Assembly (NCBI RefSeq): GCF_030272615.1
Contig: NC_081413.1
Location: 445,183,038 to 445,247,037, forward strand
From: Cryptomeria japonica
Taxonomy: Eukaryota; Streptophyta; Pinopsida; Cupressales; Cupressaceae
DNA: 64,000 nucleotides
Direction: 5' to 3'
Shown here piece after piece: positions 23,473 through 34,966 of this stretch (its first letter is position 1; every line of letters starts with the position of its first letter). Under the pieces are notes generated by a model that was not told where the DNA came from, ran no database searches, and saw nothing but the letters and a program-made list of their open reading frames with translations. The position numbers and the translations under genes were made by a program.

Positions 23473-26400
23473 TGTTGTTCACCAAAAGTGATAACCCAAG
23501 TATACCTACAAATCTATCTATGAGATAGCCAATCTCAATCAATGAAACACCTCAGGGCTCGGACAACATAACATAGGATCTTAATGATCCTCCTGCACTT
23601 CAAGTTCTGCTAGACCTAGGGGAGGACACCCTTTTGATGCATTGAATACAACAATCACAAACATACGACTGCATCAACAATGAGCAGACAAACCATTCCA
23701 CAAGCTCACCAAATTAGGTAACATGTACAGATGGGCTAGATCTTATACAAATAATAGGTGAAATAGAGCTTTGGAAGGATAGAACATTAACCCCTAAACA
23801 TAAAGGGAAATAGATTTATCTTTTAAAATGTATATCTGAGACCATTCCCAAATCTGTCAAAGACTAGTGCCTTGTTCATTGGGCAGCAGAGTCACTCACA
23901 GAACTACAAATATAAATCATAGATGCAAGTTTTTTTTCCTTAAACAAGATATTCATGCATCAATACCTTATATTAATGCACTATTTGATTCATTCACAAA
24001 TTCATCAGATCTGGATACATATTTCATTATTTATGACTGACTATAGAATTTAAACTCTTCATTGAAGAATGCCTACAAACAATCATACAATCTCCTTGAG
24101 ATGACAAATTTCATCCTCCTGGAGGATTGAATTCATAATAATGAAAAAACATATCACAGAGACAATCTTGTGGGAAATTACTCATGCCTGACACAAGTAA
24201 GACCTGCAATTAAAACCATATTTACAACACTGCACTGCAATCTCTATACCTTGAAACCAAATAGAAGCATTTACAAACTTGGGTCAAGATCTTCAAAAAA
24301 TAGAAGCCATCAAATTTGGAGCATTTCTCCAAATTTCTGGAACCCTTACAACTGAGAAGAATTGGGAATAAAAGGGAGAGGGAACCAAATCAAATCTGCA
24401 ACTCAATTGCCAAGTGTCTCCTCTCTAACTGAATTTTGTTCCCATGTAAATTGTCTCAAAAATATCCAACATTTGTCAAAATTAACCTCATAGTCAAATT
24501 CCTCACTCCGAGAGCTTTCTGGCGATATATAATACTTTATATTTTGGCCAAAATTTAGACCCTGGGCGAATTAATTCCCATTTGTGCTTAGTCATTTAAA
24601 TATTTCGAATTTTAATATAGTCAGAACTATATTATTTATTCATTTTAATTTTGATTTTTGCCTCCATTTGTGCTTTGACGCCTTGCCACGCGGCAGCCTC
24701 TGATTGGTCAATGGGGTCGATCGGACGCCACCTGGGATGACACCTCATCACCGCCACGTCATCTGCTTTGTCACTGCCACTTGGCCGTCATGTCATCGCC
24801 ACTGGACTGCCACCTGTGCGCCAACTGTGTGCCATCTCACCAAGACCCACCTGCTGGACTACCACCTATCACGACACGTGGATGACTCTCATTCACTTTC
24901 GCTATTTCGCAGGGTGTAACTCGCATGCATCTTCCTTTCGCGAAATAGCGCACACCGTTGATCCATCTCGAACTTGCTCACTCGTTAACCCGACCTTTCT
25001 CTGCAAAATTTTGCCTACCTACCTCAGGAAGCATGCCTGTGTGGGGTCCACCTAATCGCTATCCAGTCAACTCCTCTATCACCTCAAGATCCCTGCTCGC
25101 ATGTGGGCCCACCTTGGGGGCCTTCAAGCACCATCCGTCAAAATCCTTTATGGCTTAGACATATTACGACTGTGCATTTTTGCTTATAAAGACTAAAAAA
25201 TACCACTTCCCAGCCAATGTGGGATAAAGCTATTTTCTTGTAGCTGCACTTTGGAGCTTCTCTCTGAGTTTTAATGGTGATTTTTTTGCATGTGCTTGGA
25301 ATTCGATGGCTTTTGCTTCATACCAAACACAAAGAGACTACTACCAGGGTCGAATTTGTATTTTCCATATACATTAATTTGCATTAAACTTCTTTCCCCA
25401 TCCACCACGTCATGGAGAAGGCTGCCCTGTGCATTTGTTTAAAAGTTTTTCATGCTATTTAACTCACATAGAGGGATAGCCATGCAAGGATGAAGGAGTA
25501 AGACTCTTCTTCAAAAGAAAATGCCATCTACCACGTTTTTACATAGGGGAGGGGATGGCTTTACAGCAGCCAATAGCATTTTCATTTTTTTATAAAAAAA
25601 AACTTCTGCTGCCATAGCCACGTTGGATTTGCTGTGATTTTAAATGCCTTCTTCAGTGCTTCACAGTTCATACACCATGCACAGGGAGAGGAGGATTTTG
25701 GCTAGATCTTATGGTAACCAATGCATTTGTTTAAATGTTTTAGTTTGCTGCTGTAGCTGCTACCAAAGGGAGAAATGGGTGTTGGCATGATTGCTTCAGC
25801 ATGCCACTTTTCGTAAGTTGTACATTGAATGTGGTCTCAAACAACCACTTGCATTTGCTTGGAATTTCACCATGGGGCTACTGTATATGAGAGGAAGGAA
25901 TGGCAATTTTCATTTGCCAGAAAGTTCATGATGCCCTCTTTCAACTTCTATGCTACCATTGGAGGGAAGACATTGCAATTTAATTGCATTTACTATTCAC
26001 TATGCTGCCCATTTATCACTTTGTTGAAGGTTCTAATCCATCAATTGGATTTGCTGAGATTTTTTTAATGGCTGCCTAAATCAGTCCATGCATTATTGGG
26101 CAATATGGCATCTCATTGGAAAAATGGCCAGCAGCATCTAGTTCATCAAACACTTTTTTTTTTAAAATGGCTTATACATTTTCATTTCAAATATATATCC
26201 ATCAATCCATAAACAACAAGTACACTGAAGTCACCTCTCTCCATCCTACTAGTGAATTACAGTCAAGCTAACATTGATATACATTACTCTGAATTAAGAC
26301 CACTTCGCCATGAAATTAATGCATGGGCATGAGCCAGGTCGGGCCCCAAAGTAGGTCCAACTAAAAAAAAATTTGTTTTCATGCAACTGACCCCTGGAAT

Positions 26401-27510
26401 GCTTCACGGACCTCAAACATACCTCTGGAAATGATCAGCATCATTTTTGGATCATTAATCTGCATTTTACAACCTTCAGGCAATTACGCCACAATTTTCG
26501 CATTTAATCACGAAGATGTAATTTTCAAACCTGTCAAAACACCTTTCTGGAGCTCGCCATCTGACAAGAATGTACTTTGATATACAAGGATGACATCTAC
26601 CAAATGGTTTCTCAAGATGAGTCCCAAGTGAAGAGATATTAATTTCCGAAAACGGCCAACTGGCTTTGTCGACACTGCGGACCTGATAAAGTCAATGTTC
26701 TGGCAACACATGATGCCTTTCTCAAAAATATCAAACGACCTCCATGGGTCCTCAAATTTGAAACATAGGTACCTTAAAGTACATATTAAATCATTGAATT
26801 CTCAATTCGATCACCAGACTGACAGGATGCAAATGGCACGCTCACCAAAATGGCTACATTAACTTATATAACACTGGAGTGCGAATAACTGAATTTGATG
26901 GCAAAATGAGCTCTTTTGAAAACCGATCAAACGGATTGATAAAGGCTTTAAATTTGAAATTTATCTCATCATTTATAACAACATTATCCTAAAATAAACA
27001 TTATGGCATGACGCTTACTGAGGCAACTTTTACACTTGTGCGAAACAGGGCTCCGACTAGTTGTCGAAACAGGGACTTGCCAAAACATAGAAACTGCAAA
27101 TGGATTCGTTAAGACTTGAAAATTTGTGAGTTCACTCACATTTATGCATAGAATTGAATCCACTTTGAATTTCTTCATGATGATCAATAGGGAAAAAGAT
27201 GTAATCGCTCAAAGTAGGCTACTTAATAAAATTTGCACTTGTGCCTAGAATGCACTTTCAGCTCACCCCTCGAAATGGGTACCTAGTAAACTTATCCAAA
27301 CTGAATTCTAAAAGTTGCACATCACTACATAGGCCAAATGAAAGGTGTGGGACATGAATCCTGAGCCTTACCCTCTGAAAATCAACCGGCTCCATTTTCC
27401 CCCCTTGCTAACTAGGCCATTCAAACTGACTTATTTTAATCATTTGGAAATGCAGGGCAAAATTTTGAAATGGGCCTCTAAACTTGATTCAATTTTAATC
27501 AGTCCCAACA
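23473..27510 (-). repeat. Element C 5' LTR (right copy)
   Basis: 4038 bases, TG...CA, pairing with 14151-18183. The TTTCGCGAAA palindrome is retained at 24936-24945. As in the other copy, no long frame is present. Confidence 0.95.
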
Positions 27511-27515
27511 TTAGG
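27511..27515. repeat. Target-site duplication of element C (right)
   Basis: TTAGG, second copy of 14146-14150. Confidence 0.95.
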
Positions 27516-29556
27516 TCCTAAGGGTTTAAGGTTTTAATCTTCAATTGTTCAAAATTTTATCAAAAAACACTCTGGTTTCTATTCCTTCGTTACTTTATCC
27601 ACTTAAGTAATGGGTCTCGAATTCATAGGAAGTGTCCCCCCTTTGTCATTTGCCTAGGCAGTCATTTGAATTAATCGTAAAATTTTACGTGTTATATATT
27701 TCCCTCCTAATGTTGTCAGGCCTAGTAAGTGGTGTGCATCTCTCAGGAAGATCTATGGTTTTCGCTATTTCGTTAAGCGAAGTTGCACGTGGTTTAAGAC
27801 TCGTGAAATGGCGAAAAGGCTTTGAATTCTAAATGGTGATTTTGATCCAGTTTAAAGAGGTCTCATCTTGTCCAAGATCCAATGGCTGGTGTTATTTCGA
27901 AGCCTGAACTTGCAAACGAAATACCTTTCGCGAAATGGCAAAAGTGTTCGATGGGACACTGCATGCGAGGATTTTCTAAGTGACTAAAAGGTGATCAAGT
28001 CCCATTTGATCTGATAGTTTGTGCTATTTCACGGGATGAAAATGCTCGACAGTTATCTTTCATGAAGTAGCGAAATGATGTGGCACTCCAAGTAGATAGT
28101 ACAGCTGGTCTAGAGAGTGAGTGAAATGGTTGCACGTGGCAGAGGCCACAATAGTCAGCAAGGCAGGTCCAAGGGTTAAAAGAAGGTGGGTCCCAGAAGT
28201 GAGTCATGTCGTGGAATAAGAGGTGACCTGGCAGATACAGGTGGCAAGGATGAGGTGGAACCCAATGTTTTCTCTCAGCAAATGAAAGATTGACATGTCA
28301 GCTTTGAAAGTGACTAGATGCCAGGTGTTTGAGGTTGTGTTAGAGGGCCCATGTCTGCCGGAGTCTGTTCAGATGGTTAAGCACCAAGCAAGTAGAAAAT
28401 AATCCAATGGCTTGCATGAATTCTCAAGGGTAAGATGCTCATTCTTTATGCCCTACGAAATGGTGAAAAGGTTTTTTGTCCCCCAAGGTAGATAGAACAT
28501 AAGGTTAAAGGAGGATCAACTTCGTTTTGATCCAACGACTGGCATTATTTCATGGTTGCGAGATGCTTGAAGGATATGCTTCACAAAATAGAGAAAGTGA
28601 AAGGGGTTCATCTAGGTGTCAAGCTAGATGGTGACGTGTACGTGGACATGTGGTTTCAGAAGAAGTAGAGGGCTTGCCAAGGTGTAACCAGTGGTAAAAG
28701 GGAGAGACACGTGGCCAACATGGAACTAGGCTTGAACAGTTTTCTAAAATCAATGGTTGAGTGCCATGTGGTAATCAATAACCAATAAAAAAGAGGCATA
28801 AGCAAAGCAGGCATAAAGGGTTTCCCTTAAAGGATGGTCATCTCTGAATTAATCCAATGCTTCACGTTGTTTCGCAACCCGAAGTTGATAGATGTTTAAG
28901 CTCCGTGAAATAGCGAAAGATCGCTAGCAGTCAAGGTAAAGGCACAGTTAGTAAAGATGTCGGCAGTCCCGGTGACAGTTAAATGCCGAGTAGTTATAAT
29001 TCCATCTAACGTCTGGCAAGGTTTTGTAAAGGAGAAGTGCTCGAAAGATAAAGTCTGCGAAATGGCCAAAAGGAGGTGGGGCATAGTGTGAAGGCAAGAC
29101 TGTTAAGTCAGTATAATAGCCGATCAAGTTTCTTTTGATTAGACGGTTGGTGTGATTTCATTTAGTGAAATTGCCTGAAGGTTATGCTTCGTGAAATAGC
29201 GAAAGAGTGAAAGGAAATAATTGCAGGAATGTTGTGGCCCTTTGGAGTGAAAAATACGAATTCTCTTATGAATTCAATTCTGAAGGGACGGCTGAAGCAT
29301 GTGGAATCAATGTTGCAGTTAAGACCCTGGGTACCATATATGATCTCCTGTCGATTGAGTAAAGGTATTACTCAAAAGAATTGTTGCAGAAGAGGAGATA
29401 TAGAGTGAGTCAATTCAGTTGCAGAGAAGATTCCTTCTAGCTAAAATCAAGTTTTCTTGTACTCCTATGTGGTAATTTCTTTGTGGTGTTTTAATTAAGG
29501 TCTTCATTTGTCACTGAACCATTTGGGCTAGTATTTTGATTGCTTGCATTTTCAAA

Positions 29557-32500
29557 ATGGCACCTAAGAGAGAGTTTTCCAAGAAGGTTAATTATTAGGA
29601 GAGGGCCATTTGTGATGATTTTCTTGAGCAGTTGACGTTGTCAACTAACCAGGCATCAAAAGTGAAAGAGTTAGTGCCTAGAGCTCCTCATTTGAAGATT
29701 GGAGAAGGGCTATATGATAAGGGAAACTGGTTGAGAGACCCACAGGTCGGATTGTCTGGGTTGGGGTTATTCAAGGTTGGATTTGGAATGAGAAATTCTC
29801 CTGCCCCACAAAATAGCATCCGGGAGTTAGATGTAAGGAAGTTGATAGTTCCAGGGGTATCCATGGACATGGATCTATTGACTCAAATTGCACATAATTA
29901 TGATCCACTTACAAGAAGCATTACGGACATAAATGGAAAAGCCCTTATTGAAATTAACACTGAAGAGTTCAAAAGTGCTTTGGGCTCAATGAGTTTACAA
30001 ATTTTCTGAAACCCATTAACTTCAAATCATTAGCTCAAATATATAGTGCATAGAGGAATCATCTTAGGAATGGGCCTCTTAAGGAATTTTTTGTGAAGAT
30101 AGGTGGGTTGATAGTTGTAGGACCCAACTCAAAAGAGCCCTTCTCATTGAATTTGTTCACCCTCAGGGCTAAGGGAATGTATTGGTCACTCTGCCAGGTT
30201 TTGGAAGAAGATGTTGAGGCAAATATGCCCAACCACTACTTGCTAATGATTGCTCAGATTTTGAATCCTTCCTTTGCAGTAACGTTTGATTATGCTTCTT
30301 TCATTGTTGATACTATCCATGGAGGGATAATAGGAATAAAAAATGGGAAGGTGGATAGGCCTTTCAGATGGTATTCACTCCTTATGCATCTATTTTTGTT
30401 TAAAGGTGGTGATTACTTTGCCAGTGGATTGGACCTCATCAAAGAGAAGGAGGGACACAAAATGCCAGTACAACTATGGAGTACTGTGTTGTCATGGGAC
30501 AGAGAGGATGCTAGTTTCTTAAAATTTGATAAATATTTTCCATCCAAGATTAGGACTCTCTTCTGCTTAGAAAACCCAAGAATCCCCAAGGTTCTTTTGG
30601 AGTTTGTTAGACCAAAAGAATTTGCAGAGAGTATAAAGATTGTTCACAATTAGGGTGACACTTATTTATACCCAGTCTCAACAGTTTTCAGAGTTTTTGG
30701 TTTTGAAGGCAATCCATTCTTGGTGCCATATTAGGTCCCTCTCAAAGTGGGAATTGTAGAAGTCCTTAGAATAATTGGTAGTGTACAAGAGGCAGAGCTG
30801 ACCAACAGGGGTAAAGGGACTATTTTCCCTACAGTTACCATAGCCCATCAATTTATAACAACCAAGGGAGGTTGGAATTGTTTTGAAGACTTTCTCAAAC
30901 CCTATCATTTGTCAATTGCAATATCCAGCTGTACTGATCCAAAAGACTTCTTCAATGTCATGTATAGAAAGAGGGTAGTGTGTAGAGGAAGGCCCCATCA
31001 ATCTCAGTTTCTAGAGGACCTCATTAGAAATGAGTTTGATTTGGATGAGCAGGAACTAAAGAAAGAAAAATGGGTGGCTTATAAGAAAGCCTTAGACTTT
31101 GTGCATCAGTTTAATGCCATCTATGACCCATTGCTTAGCTTTTTCCCTTTTGAGGAGAAAATAAAGTTTTTAATTGTTTTCTTTGAGGATGTGATGCAGA
31201 CCCTGAGGGAAAAGAGGGAAGTTGTGATTAAAAGTTACCTTGAAAAGGAAAGAATGATTCTAATTAGGTCTGCCTCCACCAAAGCAATCCCTCCTGGTGA
31301 CTACACACTACACAAGAAATCTAGTTATAGTGTGCTGATGCCCACAACAGGGGAGCCCTCGACCTCCAAAGGAAAGAGGAAGATACAAGATGTCATTGAA
31401 ATCCAAGCGAGCCCTAAGAAGTAGAGAGTAGGAAAAGAAGTACAATCTAATTCACCTTTGTACTCTCCATCCCAATCCCCTATCCACTTAGGAGATGAGC
31501 AAGCAGTGGCTGAGCAACTGTTATAGTTAGGCAGTTTAGGGGAAATTGCCTACACTTATGATGAGGTAGAGGAAGGAATGCCAGAAGAACCCACTGCTAC
31601 TAAAATGAACATTACTACCACTGAACTTAAAGGCCAGGAGTTGGATCCTGAGATAAAGCAAGCCAGTGATGACTTCTTGGTTGACAACAATTTTGTTACC
31701 TCAGGAGCATTGATGTAGTTTGTATGGAAACAAAATATAGATAAATACAATGCAAGATGTGAGAAGAGAAAAGGTGAGGAGCCTAACAAAGATCTAGCTC
31801 TCATAGAGGAGGAAATAAAATAAGAAATGATGGAAGAGTTTACGACCATCACTCCTGTGCAAGGAAGAGATATGGTGGCATAGGCTGGAGTACTTATTTT
31901 ACATGAGTGGTACATAGTAGATGTCCTGGTACTGGAGGTAGTAAGGAAAGAAACTAAGCCCATGGAGGGAATCACTTTCAGCAAGGATAATGTTGCACTT
32001 GTCATGTGGTCTCTCAAGAGAGATGAGAGTAAGAGAAGTAAAGATACCCCAGGGTCAAGTTACCTTGGTGGAATGATAGTAAAGAGAGTGTAGAGCACAA
32101 GGGTGGTAAAAGCTGCTAGCACAATGCTAGAGACTGCAAAGTTTAGTGTTGCAGTAGTAGAAAAGGATGCCAAGGAGAAAGCAGACCTCCAAGTCAAGTT
32201 GGAGACAATTCTGAAGGCCTATAACAGTGTTAAGGAAGAGGTAAGAGGTAGAGATAGCATCATTGCTAAGTTGCAAAGCCAGTTGACAGTATAGTACCAT
32301 CAAGGTGAGTCTTCAACACTGATGATCTCCTCTTCTCCTGCAAGACCTCCACCTAGCAGTCCCATCATTGAGTTCCCACCATCTCTAGCACCCTCTAGCT
32401 CCCAGATGATTGAGATTACTCCTCAAGAGCTAGAGAATTTGGAACAGGCTTAGGCCCTGTATGCCAAGAAATATGAGGATAGAGTAAGGGCTACTATTTC

Positions 32501-33197
32501 AAGTTTTGCAAATTCAATGAGTGCCTCATTGCTATATAATAACATAAGCAAGATTTTGGATATGAGGAATGATCTCAATGGAGATAAAGTCATTCTGACA
32601 CCTATTTTTGACAAATGGAGGCCTAGAGAGCAGGACTTGGAGTCTATATGTGCATCTTATGATCAAGCAGGGGCCAATCCTATCATCAAATCCACTTGTG
32701 ATACCACCAAGGATCTAGTGAAATTAGCAGAAGGGGTGGATAATGCTGATAGGAAAATTAACTTGTACAAAAAGGAGTATACTAATTAGGTTTTTGAGTT
32801 GCTCCTAGGAGTTTTTGCTAGCCCAGATCAACTGAAGGATAAACAAGTATGGCTTAAGGAATTAGAGGTAAAATTGTCAGCCAGGATTAAAGGAATTGTT
32901 GATTTAGATGATGCTTCCTTCTTTGTTGTGACAATTTAGGAGATAGAGAAAATCAAGTCTCATTATGGTTTTCTCAATTCGAAAGTCAACAAGATGAGAA
33001 ATTCCTGGAAAAGGTTGACCAAGGCTAAGACAAAAGTGATTAATTTTGCGTGGCTAACTGATGATGTGTACAATGAATGGACAACAAAATATGCCATCTA
33101 GGATGTAGAACAGTTAGAGGGTGCTCATGAACAGTTAGAAAAGGTTGCAACCAAACAACAAGTAGAAGAAGCTGCAAAGGTCAAAAAGGACTTGTAA
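29557..33197 (+). pseudogene. LTR-borne long reading frame (3' LTR copy), unknown function
   Basis: This is the second copy of the frame at 2452-6083, starting at ATG 29557. Open pieces are 29632-30009, 30093-30653, 30747-31424, 32103-32294 and 32517-32789. The piece 30093-30653 is open across two places where the left copy has a frameshift (~3235) and a stop (~3476), and 30747-31424 crosses the left copy's stop at ~3668. The breaks therefore arose after integration, and the parental element had a much longer frame. Some breaks are shared (the TAG after KVNY, and after QIYSA), so decay began in the parent or hit the same sites twice. No known domain is recognised. Confidence 0.6.
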
Positions 33198-33702
33198 CCG
33201 TTTTTGCGAAAGGTTTTGTAACTTCTTTTTGAGAAGCAATAATTGTAACAAGATCTCCTAGGAAAGTCTGAAGCTATGTGCTTCCATGTTGTTATAAATG
33301 GATACCAGGACTAGTGGGAAAAAGATCACAAAGAATTGTAAGAAAATGCTATAGAAATTTATCTATGGTTTTCCAAGTTTAATGGAGAATATTCAAAAGT
33401 TTTTGTAATACTTTCTTGAAGATAATATCAATATACAGGCCATCAGTTTTGAGTAAAAGCTTTGTGTCGTCTTCAAATGTGTTTGCAATTATTTACTATT
33501 TCATTCTGAATAATCCAGGGTTATTTTGTTTGAATGGGGGTTGTAAGACAACTTTCTGTAGATGTTTTTGCTAGCTTTTCTCTTTAGGAGGGAAATTAAA
33601 TATGTGGGGATCACTTCTACTATTAAATTCCTTGTGAGATATCCTGAATCTTGATGAGCATAGTTTACTTCAATATACATAAATTCTTATATGTGTCAAG
33701 CG

Positions 33703-33710
33703 TATATAGG
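33703..33710 (+). promoter_or_regulatory. Possible TATA box of element B 3' LTR
   Basis: TATATAGG, same context as 6589-6596. Confidence 0.35.
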
Positions 33711-34137
33711 GATCAACAGAAGTCGAGCCAATGCGATGTGTAGAGATATTTTGTTTGGGGAGTATTGTTTGAATTTAGATGACTCTATGTCCTTGAATAA
33801 GGCACTGGTATAGATCAAGGTTGTCTATTGCATGTTTTGTAGATCAAAATACTGAATATGAGTATAATTTTCAATCCTTTGTTTCAGTTGGTTTCAAGGT
33901 GATTAGATCCACTGGTTTTCTGGACTAGTTTGCTGTGGATTAATCTTTTGAAAGTGTGAATTTAGTTCACAAAGGTATACCCGCCTGGACTCTGAGTAAG
34001 TCTGAAGTGTAGAAGGTTAAATCAAAACTTGTCATATGTTGTCCTAAGAAGTTTCCTTCCCTTTGATATCTCTTCTGCATAAAGTTTAATCATTTTATTA
34101 TAAGGATGTTGAGGTGAATCAGATTTTGAAGACAACA

Positions 34138-34142
34138 CGTAG
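34138..34142. repeat. Target-site duplication of element B (right)
   Basis: CGTAG, second copy of 283-287; element A's LTR resumes at 34143. Confidence 0.92.
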
Positions 34143-34190
34143 TCGGGGCTAAATGCATAGTTGAGGGTTTGATAATGAAGGAAGCATCTC

Positions 34191-34198
34191 CTTATATA
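34191..34198 (-). promoter_or_regulatory. Probable TATA box of element A LTR
   Basis: Minus-strand TATATAAG; the same octamer is at 44934-44941 in the 5' LTR. B inserted about 50 bases downstream of this box. Confidence 0.5.
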
Positions 34199-34358
34199 GA
34201 AGACACTATAAAAAGTGGAGGGGTAAGACTAAGAGGTGTAAAAGAGTTCAACTATGATTAGAGGGTAGGTAAAGAAAATAATAAAATAATGAAAGGGGTA
34301 GGTAGTGTATGAATTAAGAGATGAATGGCATGTTTCATAGGTAGAAAAGGTTAATGAG

Positions 34359-34590
34359 TTAATTAAATAAATAAAGATTTATTTAATTAATAGAGGAAGT
34401 GGGATCAATTAAATAAATAAAATATTTATTTAATTTAGGAAAAGGATAATTTAAATAAATAAATGTATTTATTTAAATGAGAAATAAGGTTAGAAGAGGA
34501 TAAACGAATTAATTAAATTAATAAATATTTATTTAATTAATAGAAAAATTAGGCTAAATTAATTAAATAATTAAAGATATTTATTTAATT
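34359..34590. repeat. Array of five AT-rich palindromes in U3
   Basis: Five successive inverted repeats of the form TTAATTAAATAAAT-loop-ATTTATTTAATTAA are separated by 20-30 mostly purine bases. The array recurs at 45101-45282 (four) and 46971-47204 (five). Confidence 0.85.
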
Positions 34591-34616
34591 AGGCATGACA
34601 ATTTTAGGTGTCTGCA

Positions 34617-34630
34617 TTTTGCCCCTCTTT
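34617..34630 (-). other. Polypurine tract of element A
   Basis: AAAGAGGGGCAAAA on the minus strand directly precedes the 3' LTR. This is the plus-strand primer position. The same 14 bases occur at 47230-47243 in element D. Confidence 0.85.
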
Positions 34631-34966
34631 GAGACAATGCAACTTGTTGCGTTGTTTCAAAGAAGATAATATGAACTGATACAAAGTTGCTCCAAGATGG
34701 GAATGATATGCCCCCTCGAGAGATTGGATGAAAATGTCTGAAAAAGATCACAGACAATCTCTTGATAATAAAGAAAGGCTAGAATGGACTAACAAGATAG
34801 AATAGAGTGACAAAGTCACAGGATAAAGAAGACTGACTCGGGAAATGAGGGCTAGGGCTAGGGCAGTCTATAAGATAGACCACAAGGGGAAAAAATCCTC
34901 ATTGTCATCCACACATCCAAGAGATCAGAGTGCAGAGAGAGAATAGAGTAGCAATAGTCAGCAGCG

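Larger units (their letters stand above)
14151..27510 (-). mobile_element. Element C: non-autonomous Ty3/gypsy element with ~4-kb LTRs
   Basis: It starts TGTTGTTCACC, ends AGTCCCAACA, and has a perfect TTAGG duplication. LTRs of 4033 and 4038 bases flank a 5.3-kb interior (18184-23472) with gag-like coding on the minus strand and no protease, RT or integrase motif in any frame. The gag core resembles B's, and the 42 bases inside the 3' LTR are nearly those of B, so C probably relied on B-type enzymes. It inserted into the 3' LTR of B, in opposite orientation. Confidence 0.93.
288..34137 (+). mobile_element. Element B: Ty3/gypsy (Tat-like) retrotransposon with ~6.7-kb LTRs
   Basis: The element starts TGTTATCACTG, ends GACAACA, and is flanked by CGTAG on both sides. 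Removing the nested element C and one TTAGG copy leaves about 20.5 kb: 5' LTR 288-6999, interior 7000-14048, 3' LTR 14049-14150 plus 27516-34137. The interior encodes, on the plus strand, gag, protease, archaeal-type RNase H, RT, a degenerate RNase H and integrase. The dual RNase H places it near the plant Tat lineage. Stops and frameshifts occur in every domain, so this copy cannot act alone today. Confidence 0.93.
27516..34137 (+). repeat. Element B 3' LTR, second part
   Basis: It continues from 14150 and ends GACAACA before CGTAG. Together with 14049-14150 it gives a 6724-bp LTR. It keeps the final 24 bases that the 5' LTR has lost. Non-coding stretches are 27516-29556 (with TTTCGCGAAA at 27926-27935) and 33198-34137 (with TATATAGG at 33703). 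Confidence 0.92.
34143..34616 (-). repeat. Element A 3' LTR, inner part
   Basis: It resumes the LTR of 1-287 with TCGGGGCT and ends GTGTCTGCA. In element orientation it starts TGCAGACACC. It contains a minus-strand TATATAAG (34191-34198) and an array of five AT-rich palindromes. It is ~52 bases longer than the matching part of the 5' LTR because one palindrome is missing there. Confidence 0.9.

Noticed and set aside
24704-25158. Overlapping plus-strand frames of 66-95 codons in C's LTR
   Set aside because: They arise in a GC-richer block with few stops; the matching region of the other LTR has frames broken differently and no motif is recognisable.
2452-33197. Segmental duplication of a host gene (copies at 2.5-6 kb and 29.6-33 kb)
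   Set aside because: The copies lie in the paired LTRs of element B, with TG/CA ends and a target-site duplication, so the duplication results from LTR copying.
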